Part shown: in pieces, positions 1 through 6,177 of the stretch | Numbering within the stretch: position 1 is the stretch's first letter | Layout: every line of letters starts with the position of its first letter | Assembly (NCBI GenBank): GCA_017883495.1 | Contig: JADGNL010000187.1 | Location: 1-10,345 of the forward strand | Length of the DNA stretch: 10,345 nucleotides | Reading direction: 5' to 3' | DNA from: Methanomicrobiales archaeon | GTDB lineage: Archaea; Halobacteriota; Methanomicrobia; Methanomicrobiales; Methanospirillaceae | Program-made: the position numbers and the translations under genes | The notes under the pieces: generated by a model | What the model was told of the DNA's origin: nothing | The model's input: only the letters and a program-made list of their open reading frames with translations | Databases searched by the model: none

Positions 1-30
1 AACCGGATCGTGCTCTTCGAGAAGGAGTGA
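1..30 (+). CDS. 3' end of an unidentified upstream gene (partial)
   Basis: Reading from base 1, ten codons give NRIVLFEKE followed by TGA at 28-30. The frame is open from the window edge, and its stop sits two bases before the ATG of the ROK kinase. The AAGGAG that serves the kinase lies inside its last codons, a typical operon junction. The nine residues are too few to assign a family. It is called a gene end because of the tight spacing, not because of any recognised motif. Confidence 0.4.
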   Translation, partial: NRIVLFEKE

Positions 31-32
31 CC

Positions 33-968
33 ATGGACGACGTCCTCGCGGTCGACCTCGGCGGGACCCGGACCCGCGTCGCGCTCGTGGCGCCCGACGG
101 CTCCATCCTCGCCCGCGAGGTCTTCCCCACGCCGGCGGGGTCCTCGCCGACGGCCGTGATCGACGCGATCGCGGCGGCCCTCCGCCGGATCTCGGACGGC
201 GCGGCGCATGCGATCGGCATCTCGGCCGCCGGCCCTCTCGACCTCGCGGCCGGCGCCATCGTCTCCCCGCCGAACCTCCCCTACGATCGGATCGATCTGG
301 TCGGGCCGCTCGAGGCCGCGTTCGGCGTGCCGGTCCTCCTCGTCAACGACGCCCGGGCCGGCGCCCTCGGGGAGCACGCGCACGGCGCGGGCAGGGGATG
401 CAGCGATCTCGTCTACGTCACCATCTCGACCGGGATCGGCGGTGGCGTGATCTCGGACGGGCGCCTCCTCCTGGGCCGGGGGGGCAACGCGGGCGAGATC
501 GGGCACATCACGGTCGAGACGCGGCACGGGCTCGTCTGCGGCTGCGGGTACCCGAACCACTGGGAGGGCTACTGCTCGGGCCGGAACCTGCCGCGGTTCT
601 ACGCGGTCGAGAAGGAGATCGGCGACCCGGCCTATTCTACGGCCGAGGCGATCTTCGACGCCGCCCGGTCCGGAGAGCCCGCGGCCCGCCGGTTCCTCGA
701 GGCGGTCGCGGTCCTGAACGCGCGTGCCCTCTCCACGCTCACGGTCGCGTACGACCCCGCGCGGGTCGTCCTCGACGGCGCGGTGGTCCAGGCCCAGGCC
801 GACCTGCTCGTCGGCCCGGCCGTCGAGCGGATGGAGGAGTTCCTGCCCCGGCCGGAGGTCGTGACGAGTTCGCTCGACGGCGACGCCCCCCTGCTCGGCG
901 CGGCCGTCGCGGCGCGGCACGGCGGGTCGCGAGGCTTATTCGCCGCCCGCGCCATGTACTCGCCATGA
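33..968 (+). CDS. ROK-family sugar kinase (glucokinase/N-acetylhexosamine kinase-like)
   Basis: A predicted cytoplasmic ATP-dependent sugar kinase of the ROK family, 311 aa, close to the usual family length of about 300-320. Visible motifs in order are the N-terminal phosphate-binding loop DLGGT (residues 8-12), the catalytic region with N105-D106 (NDARAGALGE, D106 being the expected general base), the STGIGGG nucleotide-binding segment, and a zinc-site region with H158 (GEIGHI), C169, C171 and H176. In many bacterial ROK kinases the last ligand is Cys (GCxE); here it is His (NHWE). The ATG at 33 is chosen because AAGGAG at 22-27 is 5 nt upstream. A GTG at 27 in the same frame would overlap the ribosome site and add two residues. 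The stop overlaps the next gene's start (ATGA, 965-968), implying translational coupling. The exact sugar cannot be decided; a glucose, GlcNAc or ManNAc kinase is possible. Confidence 0.88.
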   Translation: MDDVLAVDLGGTRTRVALVAPDGSILAREVFPTPAGSSPTAVIDAIAAALRRISDGAAHAIGISAAGPLDLAAGAIVSPPNLPYDRIDLVGPLEAAFGVPVLLVNDARAGALGEHAHGAGRGCSDLVYVTISTGIGGGVISDGRLLLGRGGNAGEIGHITVETRHGLVCGCGYPNHWEGYCSGRNLPRFYAVEKEIGDPAYSTAEAIFDAARSGEPAARRFLEAVAVLNARALSTLTVAYDPARVVLDGAVVQAQADLLVGPAVERMEEFLPRPEVVTSSLDGDAPLLGAAVAARHGGSRGLFAARAMYSP

Positions 969-2185
969 CGCCTCCTCTCGCCCGGGCCGCGGCCGGCGCG
1001 GTCGACGACGACCTCCTCGAGCTCTACCGCACGCTCCACGCCCACCCCGAGCTCTCGGGGCGGGAGGCCGGGACGGCGCAACGGCTCGCGGACGCGCTCG
1101 AGACGGCCGGCTGCAGGGTCCACCGGGGGATCGGCGGGCACGGCGTCGCGGCCGTGCTCGAGGACGGGGCGGGGCCGACCCTCCTCGTCCGGGCCGACAT
1201 GGACGCGCTCCCGGTCGAGGAGGCGACGGATCTCCCGTACGCGAGCCGCGCCACGGGGACGGACCCGAACGGGAACGAGGTCCCGGTCATGCACGCCTGC
1301 GGCCACGACCTGCACATGGCCGCGCTGGTCGGGTTCGCCCGGGCCATGCAGGCCCTCCGCGGCAGCTGGCACGGCCGGCTCGTGCTGGTCGGCCAGCCCT
1401 CGGAGGAGCGGGTCTCGGGCGCGGCCGCGATGATGGCCGACGGGCTCTACGCTCGCGTGGGCCGGCCGGACTGGGCGATCGCCCTCCACGTCCTGCCCGA
1501 ACAGCCCGAGGGGAAGGTCCTCTTCATCGAGGGGACGGCGTCGGCCGGGGCCGAGTCGATCGACCTCCTGGTCCGCGGCCTCGGCGGGCATGCGGCCCAC
1601 CCCGACCAGACCGTCGACCCGGTCCTGCTCGCGGCCGGGTGCGTCATCGGCTTCCAGGGGATCGTCAGCAGGTCGCTCGATCCCCAGACCTTCGGCGTGC
1701 TCACGGTCGCCATGATCCACGGCGGCGTCAAGCACAACGCGATCCCCGACGAGGTCCGGCTCGGGCTCAACATCCGCTTCTTCGACGACGACGTCCGGGC
1801 CCGGCTCCTCGACGGCATCGAGCGGATCGCGGCCGGCCTCGCCCAGGCCGCCGGCGTCCCGGAGGACCGGATGCCGGTGTTCACCCTCCTCGACGAATCG
1901 GCCCGCCCGCTCGTGAACGACCCGGCCCTCGTCCGGCGGGTCCGCGCCGCGGTCGAGGCCGCACTCGGGACCGAACGGGTGGGATCGCTCGGCCCGTCGT
2001 CGGGCTCGGAGGACTTCGGCGCGTTCGGCACGGCCGACCCGGCGGTCCCGCTCTGCTACTTCCGCATCGGGACCGGCGGCGGCCGGCTCCATTCGCCGAC
2101 CTTCGCCCCGGACCCGAAGCCAGTCATCGAAGCGGGCGTGACCGCCTTCGCGGCGGCCGCGCTCGAGCTGCTCCGAAAGGATTAG
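965..2185 (+). CDS. M20D-type metal-dependent amidohydrolase
   Basis: A 406-aa member of the M20 peptidase superfamily, subfamily D (hippurate hydrolase / N-acyl-amino-acid amidohydrolase / IAA-amino-acid hydrolase group), predicted cytoplasmic with no signal peptide. Members cleave amide bonds of N-acylated amino acids or related compounds using two metal ions. Seen in order: HAHPELS near residues 25-31, RADMDALP from R76, the metal-binding MHACGHDLH (C112, H114), QPSEE with E147-E148 as catalytic and ligand Glu, H175 (ALHVLPE), GGHAAHP with H209 in the dimerisation domain, and the C-terminal ligand H376 (LHSPTF). All expected M20D residues appear intact. The start is the ATG in the ATGA overlap with the kinase gene. 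No Shine-Dalgarno is visible before it, so translation probably depends on reinitiation. A weak AT patch at 935-940 could alternatively serve a leaderless transcript. The frame is open further upstream (to 398), but that part is antisense-free shadow of the kinase. Pairing with a ROK kinase hints at N-acylated metabolites, but this is only inference. Confidence 0.9.
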   Translation: MTPPLARAAAGAVDDDLLELYRTLHAHPELSGREAGTAQRLADALETAGCRVHRGIGGHGVAAVLEDGAGPTLLVRADMDALPVEEATDLPYASRATGTDPNGNEVPVMHACGHDLHMAALVGFARAMQALRGSWHGRLVLVGQPSEERVSGAAAMMADGLYARVGRPDWAIALHVLPEQPEGKVLFIEGTASAGAESIDLLVRGLGGHAAHPDQTVDPVLLAAGCVIGFQGIVSRSLDPQTFGVLTVAMIHGGVKHNAIPDEVRLGLNIRFFDDDVRARLLDGIERIAAGLAQAAGVPEDRMPVFTLLDESARPLVNDPALVRRVRAAVEAALGTERVGSLGPSSGSEDFGAFGTADPAVPLCYFRIGTGGGRLHSPTFAPDPKPVIEAGVTAFAAAALELLRKD

Positions 2186-3189
2186 CTCCGGCACTGCCCG
2201 GCGTGGTACGCCGCCAGGTGGGCCGCCGCGGCCGGCGTCGCCTCGCGCCCCTGCGGCGTCCGCTTCAGGAAGCCGATCCGGATCAGGTACGGCTCGTACA
2301 CCTCCTCGACCGTCCGGACCTCCTCGCCGACCGCGATCGCGATCGTCCGGACGCCGACCGGGCCTCCCGCAAAGTCGTTGACGATGGCGCCGAGGATGCG
2401 GCGGTCCAGGTCGTCGAGGCCGAGCCGGTCGATCCCGAGCATGGAGAGCGCGTGGTCCGCGATCTCCCGCGTGACCGTGCCGTCGCCCCGGACGAGCGCG
2501 TAGTCGCGGACCCGGCGGAGGAGTCGGTTCGCGATCCGCGGCGTTCCGCGCGAGCGCCGCGCCACCTCGAGTGCGCCGTCGGGCGTGACCGGGATGCGCA
2601 TGATCCCGGCCGAGCGCGTCACGATCCGGACCAGGTCGCCCTCGTCGTAGAGGTTGAGCCGGTTCACGATCCCGAACCGGTCGCGGAAGGGCGCGCCGAG
2701 GTTGCCGATCTTCGTAGTCGCGCCGATCAGGGTGAACCGCTCGAGCTCGAGCGGGATCGACCGTGCTCCCGGCCCCTCGCCGATCATCACGTCGATGAAG
2801 AAGTCCTCCATGGCCGAGTAGAGCACCTCCTCGACGACCGGCGAGATCCGGTGGACTTCGTCGATGAAGAGGACGTCGCCCTCGTTGAGCGCGGTGAGCA
2901 GGGCGGCAAGGTCGCCGGGCTTCTCGAGCACGGGCCCGGCCGTGGTCCGGATCGAGGCGCCCATCTCCTTCGCGATGATGTGGGCGAGCGTGGTCTTGCC
3001 GAGGCCGGGCGGCCCCGAGAAGAGGATGTGGTCGAGGGGCTCGCCCCGGACCTTCGCGGCCTCGATCGCGATCTTGAGGGCCTCGCGGACGTCCGGCTGG
3101 CCGATGAACGTCTCGAGCGAGGCCGGGCGGATCGCCTCCTCCTCGGGCTCGCCCGTGATGGGCGCGGGCGAGACCTCGCGTTCGGCCAT
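2182..3189 (-). CDS. ruvB: Holliday junction branch-migration ATPase RuvB
   Basis: A 335-aa AAA+ ATPase that forms hexameric rings on DNA and, with RuvA, drives branch migration of Holliday junctions. Visible elements are: the N-terminal RPASLETFIGQ segment (21-31), Walker A GPPGLGKT (59-66), Walker B LFIDEVHR (107-114), sensor 1 GATTK (156-160), the arginine-finger region FRDRFG (168-173), sensor 2 GTPRIANR (215-222), and the C-terminal winged-helix domain with GPVGVRTIA and YLIRIGFLKRTPQGR. The length matches bacterial RuvB. Its ATG shares one base with the TGA of ruvA (TGATG on the coding strand), indicating coupled translation. The 3' end overlaps the convergent amidohydrolase stop by four bases. 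Most archaea lack RuvB and use other branch-migration enzymes; its presence suggests ancient acquisition from bacteria, with copies known in Methanomicrobiales as I recall. No ruvC is in the window. Confidence 0.97.
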   Translation of the reverse strand: MAEREVSPAPITGEPEEEAIRPASLETFIGQPDVREALKIAIEAAKVRGEPLDHILFSGPPGLGKTTLAHIIAKEMGASIRTTAGPVLEKPGDLAALLTALNEGDVLFIDEVHRISPVVEEVLYSAMEDFFIDVMIGEGPGARSIPLELERFTLIGATTKIGNLGAPFRDRFGIVNRLNLYDEGDLVRIVTRSAGIMRIPVTPDGALEVARRSRGTPRIANRLLRRVRDYALVRGDGTVTREIADHALSMLGIDRLGLDDLDRRILGAIVNDFAGGPVGVRTIAIAVGEEVRTVEEVYEPYLIRIGFLKRTPQGREATPAAAAHLAAYHAGQCRS

Positions 3190-3788
3190 CAGCCCCTCCT
3201 GAGGCGGGCGAGCGCTCCTCGGATCAGGCCCTGGAGGTCGGCGCCGGGCGACTCGGAGACCGCGGCCTCGACCGCGTCGGCGGCCTCGCGGGGCGTGAAG
3301 CCGAGCGCGACGAGGGCGGCGGCCGCGTCGGCGGCGGCGTCGGAGCCCGCAATCGGCGTCTGTATTCCGCCGGCGCCGGTCCCGATTCCGGAGAGCCGGT
3401 CGCGCAGCTCGAGCACGAGCCGGCGAGCCGACTTGGCCCCGATCCCCGGCACCCGCGTCAGCACGGACTCGTTCTCGGCCTGGACGGCCCGGACCAGCTC
3501 GTCGACCGGGATCTCGCCTAGGACCTTCAAAGCGAGGGCCGGCCCGATCTTGTTGACCCCGAGCAGCACGCGGAAGACCTCGAGGTCGCGCGGGTCGAGG
3601 AAGCCGTACAGGGTCCAGGCGTCCTCGCGCACGGCGAGGTGGGTGTGGATCCGGACCTGTCCCTCGACGCCCCGCAGGGCCTGGACCGTCGGGTACGTGA
3701 CAAAGACCCGGTAGCCGACGCCGCCCACGTCGATCACGGCCGACCGCTCGTCGACCGTGTCGATCTTTCCCTCGAGATATGCGAACAT
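3189..3788 (-). CDS. ruvA: Holliday junction DNA-binding protein RuvA
   Basis: A 199-aa protein that binds four-way junctions as a tetramer and loads RuvB. All three RuvA domains are visible. Residues 1-62 form the N-terminal OB-fold, with VGGVGYRV (21-28) and the signature VREDAWTLYGF (53-63). Two helix-hairpin-helix motifs follow, LLGVNKIGPALALKVLG (75-91) and RVPGIGAKSARRLVLELRDR (112-131). A flexible Gly/Ala-rich linker (132-150) leads to domain III (about 152-199, ALVALGFTPREAADAV), which contacts RuvB. The ATG at 3788 gives the standard RuvA N terminus and is preceded by GAGGAG at 3800-3795 with a 6-nt spacer. The stop overlaps the ruvB start by one base, so the pair is an operon. Length and domain order are normal. 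Confidence 0.96.
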   Translation of the reverse strand: MFAYLEGKIDTVDERSAVIDVGGVGYRVFVTYPTVQALRGVEGQVRIHTHLAVREDAWTLYGFLDPRDLEVFRVLLGVNKIGPALALKVLGEIPVDELVRAVQAENESVLTRVPGIGAKSARRLVLELRDRLSGIGTGAGGIQTPIAGSDAAADAAAALVALGFTPREAADAVEAAVSESPGADLQGLIRGALARLRRG

Positions 3789-3794
3789 CTGGGG

Positions 3795-3810
3795 CTCCTC
3801 TTTATATATT
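3795..3810 (-). promoter_or_regulatory. Ribosome site and TATA-like element upstream of ruvA
   Basis: On the minus strand the order is AATATATAAA (3810-3801), then GAGGAG (3800-3795), a 6-nt spacer and the ruvA ATG. GAGGAG is a good ribosome site. The AT tract is the only TATA-like sequence in this GC-rich gap (3789-3939), but its centre is only about 17 nt from the ATG. An archaeal TATA box normally sits about 26 nt before the transcription start, which would place that start inside the ruvA coding region. Read on the plus strand the same bases give TTTATATA, a close match to the archaeal TATA consensus facing the other way. The rest of the gap is GC-rich and shows no other signal. Confidence 0.45.
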
Positions 3811-3939
3811 GGGCGCGACCGGGCGTTAAGAGCTCCGTCCCGGCAACGCGCCGCAACGCGGGATCGGCGCCCTCACCGCGTCCGGGCTGGCGGCGGACCG
3901 CGCAGGCGAGCGAGCCGGTCGCATCGCCGGGGGCGCGGT

Positions 3940-4155
3940 TTACGAAGCCACCTGTTTTGCCTGGAACCGGTTCCGGATCTTGTCGGAGAAGTATTGCCCG
4001 ATCGGGTCCGAACGGATGAGTTCCGCGTGGACTTTCGAAGGCACCCCCGAATACTGGTATACAATCCCCGATTGAAACTCGATCTCCAGGGTTTTCGTGG
4101 CGCCGTCATATCCCACGGAGCGCAGAATACGGGACTTGACGGACTGTCGTTCCAA
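3940..4155 (-). CDS. KTSC-domain small protein
   Basis: A 71-aa protein made almost entirely of a KTSC domain, a small domain of unknown biochemical role found alone in bacteria, archaea and phages and at the ends of some larger proteins. The matching pattern is: V6-K7-S8 near the N terminus, SVGYDGATKTLEIEF (13-27), GIVYQYSGVP (30-39), a helix after P39, and IGQYFSDKIRNRF (52-64). The start must be TTG at 4155, because an in-frame TGA lies at 4164-4162 and the next candidate start would delete the first domain strand. GGTGA lies 6 nt upstream of the TTG, a match to the archaeal anti-Shine-Dalgarno. Codon use is clearly less GC-biased than in ruvA and ruvB. It lies 151 bp upstream of ruvA on the same strand, so co-transcription is possible but unproven. 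There is no signal peptide. Confidence 0.8.
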   Translation of the reverse strand: MERQSVKSRILRSVGYDGATKTLEIEFQSGIVYQYSGVPSKVHAELIRSDPIGQYFSDKIRNRFQAKQVAS

Positions 4156-4687
4156 TCGTATTCACCACTCTCATTCACGTGCGCCGAATGGTTAATGGTT
4201 CTCAATCGACGGTTCGATCTTCGAACGACTTCGCGACTCTCTTCCGCAGGGGGGGCCGAAGCCTCCCGCGCAGACCGGACACGTAGAATTCGATTGAAGC
4301 ATGTGGAATTTTCATCGCTCCGGTGCGAAGTCCTCGCCTGCATCCGGGTTTTTGGAAACTGCGTCGGTGCAAAGAGATCAAAACCCGGTGCGGCGATGGC
4401 GGGGCCGGCAGAGTTCCCGGGCAAAGGACTTCTCTGCCTCAACAGAGAGGTGACCTGCGTCGACACCCGGGCCGGCAGCGCATCGGGAACGCGGGGGAAT
4501 TCCAAACCGATGCGACAGGGAAAAACCGTTGTGCAATCGATGGTGATGCGGGCAGCATTCGTTTCATGGGACGGGCGGCCGGAGCTGGAGGTTTTACCCC
4601 TACTCTTCCGCTCGCGTCTGCCGAAACGGCCTCATCCAGTGAAAGGTATCACAGTCTTTTTCGGGTTCTGACCGGCATATACACCGT
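4156..4687. other. 532-bp intergenic region with several inverted repeats
   Basis: No convincing gene was found on either strand. Open frames here translate to Arg/Ser-rich sequence without recognisable domains. The region holds four inverted repeats. GTTCGA/TCGAAC is at 4212-4226 with a 3-nt loop. A GC-rich stem at 4245-4270 has a CGAA loop, GGGGGGC pairing with GCCTCCC and CGC with GCG. CCGGGTTTT (4344-4352) pairs with AAAACCCGG (4380-4388). ACTTCTCTG (4428-4436) pairs with CAGAGAGGT (4443-4451) with one G-U. The decamer GGGCCGGCAG occurs twice (4402-4411, 4469-4478). The right end must carry the promoter of the metallophosphoesterase gene, but no strong TATA or ribosome site was seen; CATATAC at 4675-4681 lies too near the ATG. 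It could be a structured RNA, regulatory DNA or a decayed gene. Confidence 0.5.
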
Positions 4688-5758
4688 ATGCGATTTTTGA
4701 AGCTGATACTATTCCTCATCGTGATACTTGCGGTGAGCGTTTCCGGATGCACGGCGCCATCTCCGGCCCCGGTACGCAATACCACGGAAACGCCGGGATC
4801 GACGATATCCGCCGGGTCCGGGAGCTGGACATTTGCCGTGTTCGGCGACTCCCCCGACAGCGCGGTCAACACGACGACCGGCGTCAGCCCGAACCTCAGC
4901 CCGATCGCGAAGGCGATCGCAGAAGAGAAGCCGGATATTGCCCTGTATATCGGCGACCTGGTCAACGGGTGGAGCCTGTCCGATGCGTCCCCGATGAGGG
5001 GCAATTACACGGGCCAGTTCCGGAACTGGGAGCGGGAGGTCTCTCCCATCCACGATTATACGACGGGCACCGGTATCCCGCTCTACGTCATCCGGGGAAA
5101 CCACGAGGACGGCCTTGACAGGACCGATTCGGCCCTCCTCGATGCCTACCTGGCCACCGTCGCATCCGGCATGCCGGCCAACGGCCCGCCGGGGGAGGAG
5201 AAGCTGACGTACTCCTTCACCCACAGGGGCGCGAAATTCATCCTCAACGACGATTACATTGCACACAACGGCAAGAAGGAGACCGTGAACCAGAGCTGGG
5301 TCGACGGGCAGCTCGCGCAGGACACCCGGCCGTTCATGTTCGTCCTCGGTCATTCCCCCGCGTACCTCGTGGACAACGATACGGAGGACATCCCCTATAG
5401 CCTCCCGACCCATCCGACTGAGCGCGACGCGTTCTGGAAGAGCATGGTGATGAACAACGTCTCCGCCTACTTCTGCGGTCATGCCCACCTGTATGTCCGG
5501 GGCGATTCCCAGGGCCTCCCGCAGATCGTCGTCGGAAACGGCGGGGCACCCATGCAGGGGTTCGATCCTGCGTCCTCTGATCCCCTGTTATCGCTGAAAT
5601 ACCCGCTGAAGCCCATCACTCAGAGCGATCAGAAAGTCGGCTACCTCGTCGTTACGGTCCATGAAGACAGCGGGACATTCGACGGGGTAGAGAAAGTATA
5701 CAACCCGGTGACCCATGCATGGGAAGTCGGGGACACCTTCACCATAAAAACCCGGTAA
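4688..5758 (+). CDS. Lipoprotein with calcineurin-like metallophosphoesterase domain
   Basis: A 356-aa predicted surface lipoprotein. The N terminus has basic residues R2 and K5, a hydrophobic stretch (6-18) and a lipobox ending SGC at C21, followed by a short Ser/Thr/Pro-rich linker to about residue 45. The rest is a calcineurin-like phosphoesterase domain. Metal-site motifs are FGDS (D54), GDLVNG (D90 and N93), GNHED (N138-H139), GHS (H222) and GHAH (H265 and H267). The first motif has Ser where many relatives have DxH, as in purple-acid-phosphatase-like branches (GD-type). The ATG at 4688 gives a complete signal sequence, though no good ribosome site precedes it. The enzyme should hydrolyse phosphomono- or diesters outside the membrane; the substrate is unknown. 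A GC-rich stem follows the stop immediately, so it may be a single-gene transcript. Confidence 0.87.
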   Translation: MRFLKLILFLIVILAVSVSGCTAPSPAPVRNTTETPGSTISAGSGSWTFAVFGDSPDSAVNTTTGVSPNLSPIAKAIAEEKPDIALYIGDLVNGWSLSDASPMRGNYTGQFRNWEREVSPIHDYTTGTGIPLYVIRGNHEDGLDRTDSALLDAYLATVASGMPANGPPGEEKLTYSFTHRGAKFILNDDYIAHNGKKETVNQSWVDGQLAQDTRPFMFVLGHSPAYLVDNDTEDIPYSLPTHPTERDAFWKSMVMNNVSAYFCGHAHLYVRGDSQGLPQIVVGNGGAPMQGFDPASSDPLLSLKYPLKPITQSDQKVGYLVVTVHEDSGTFDGVEKVYNPVTHAWEVGDTFTIKTR

Positions 5759-5826
5759 ACCGGCCGGGGGGCCGGTCTCCTCCCCCCCCCTCGTACGGAG
5801 GTCCAGGCCTCCCGGGACTCATTTTT
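5759..5826 (+). terminator. Possible terminator after the metallophosphoesterase gene
   Basis: Directly after the TAA, ACCGGCC (5759-5765) pairs with GGCCGGT (5770-5776) across a GGGG loop. A pyrimidine run follows (5777-5791), and a T5 tract lies at 5822-5826. Archaeal terminators rely mainly on T-tracts, and this one is about 45 bp beyond the stem, so the assignment is tentative. Confidence 0.35.
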
Positions 5827-6104
5827 CTGCTGGAGACTCCCGCTCGGGGAGGGGGCCGGAACCTAAAAAACTGCCGTGTCCAGAGCCGTCGACTGTTTTT
5901 CTGAAATCGTACACGAGCGTCCTTCCGTCGGGAGAGGGCTTCGGACAGGCTCCGCTTATACAGTACTCTGACCGGCGCTGGTGTCAGGGCGATTGACAGC
6001 GGGCCGGGGGGATCGGGAGGAAGACGGAAGGGAAATGGCAGATGCATAAGTTAAATGTCCTGTGGCGCAATATTGACAAAAAGTTCTCCTGCAGAGTATC
6101 GGAT
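5827..6104. other. Non-coding spacer upstream of the carboxylesterase gene
   Basis: Together with the stems on either side, this is part of a 419-bp gap (5759-6177) without a believable gene. A 102-codon open frame on the minus strand (6047-5739) is Pro/Arg-rich and has no domain. Seen here are a T5 tract at 5895-5899, a 5-bp stem CTCCC/GGGAG at 5837-5851, and CTCTGAC (5966-5972) pairing with GTCAGGG (5983-5989). That second arm could instead pair with TGAC slightly downstream. Candidate TATA-like patches are TTAAAT (6051-6056) and CAATATTG (6068-6075). Either would give a 5' leader of roughly 80-100 nt for the carboxylesterase mRNA. None is strong enough to name as the promoter. Confidence 0.35.
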
Positions 6105-6150
6105 GCCGGGGGTTCCTGACAATCGGTCATTCAGCAGAACCCCGGCTTTT
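6105..6150 (+). promoter_or_regulatory. Long hairpin followed by T4 in the probable carboxylesterase leader
   Basis: GCCGGGGGTTC (6105-6115) pairs with GAACCCCGGC (6137-6146) over ten base pairs with a single bulged G. CTGA (6116-6119) can extend the stem with TCAG (6131-6134) across a two-base bulge. TTTT follows at 6147-6150. The structure ends about 28 nt before the ATG at 6178, with a modest ribosome site AAGGGG (6163-6168) in between. It could act as an attenuator or leader structure, or as the terminator of upstream transcription. The pairing is seen directly; the role is inference. Confidence 0.45.
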
Positions 6151-6177
6151 GCCGGATAGCAAAAGGGGTCCAAGTGT

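Noticed and set aside
632..2194. A 520-codon open frame on the minus strand opposite the kinase and amidohydrolase genes
   Set aside because: It is Arg/Pro/Gly/Asp-rich with no domain, and is an artefact of extreme GC content opposite two genes with clear catalytic motifs.
1639..3714. A 691-codon open frame on the plus strand crossing the amidohydrolase and antisense to ruvAB
   Set aside because: The translation is low-complexity Arg/Asp/Pro-rich sequence; RuvA and RuvB on the other strand are unmistakable.
4189..4226. tRNA-like sequence (GGTTAATGG followed by GGTTCGATC)
   Set aside because: The D-like and T-like elements are only about 12 nt apart, there is no anticodon arm, and the T-stem does not close; GTTCGA instead pairs with the adjacent TCGAAC.
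3873..4505. A 210-codon minus-strand open frame overlapping the KTSC gene in another frame
   Set aside because: Composition is random-like and it conflicts with the KTSC gene on the same strand.
3757..4671. A 304-codon plus-strand open frame through the KTSC gene and the intergenic region
   Set aside because: No recognisable domain, Arg/Ser-rich, and the antisense KTSC protein has a clear family match.
4841..4858. Apparent loss of the DxH motif in the first metallophosphoesterase (FGDSPDS)
   Set aside because: Purple-acid-phosphatase-like branches commonly have GD followed by a non-His residue, and all other metal motifs are intact, so this is probably not a defect.
5739..6047. A 102-codon minus-strand open frame in the gap before the carboxylesterase gene
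   Set aside because: Pro/Arg-rich, no ribosome site or domain, and overlaps the end of the phosphoesterase gene.
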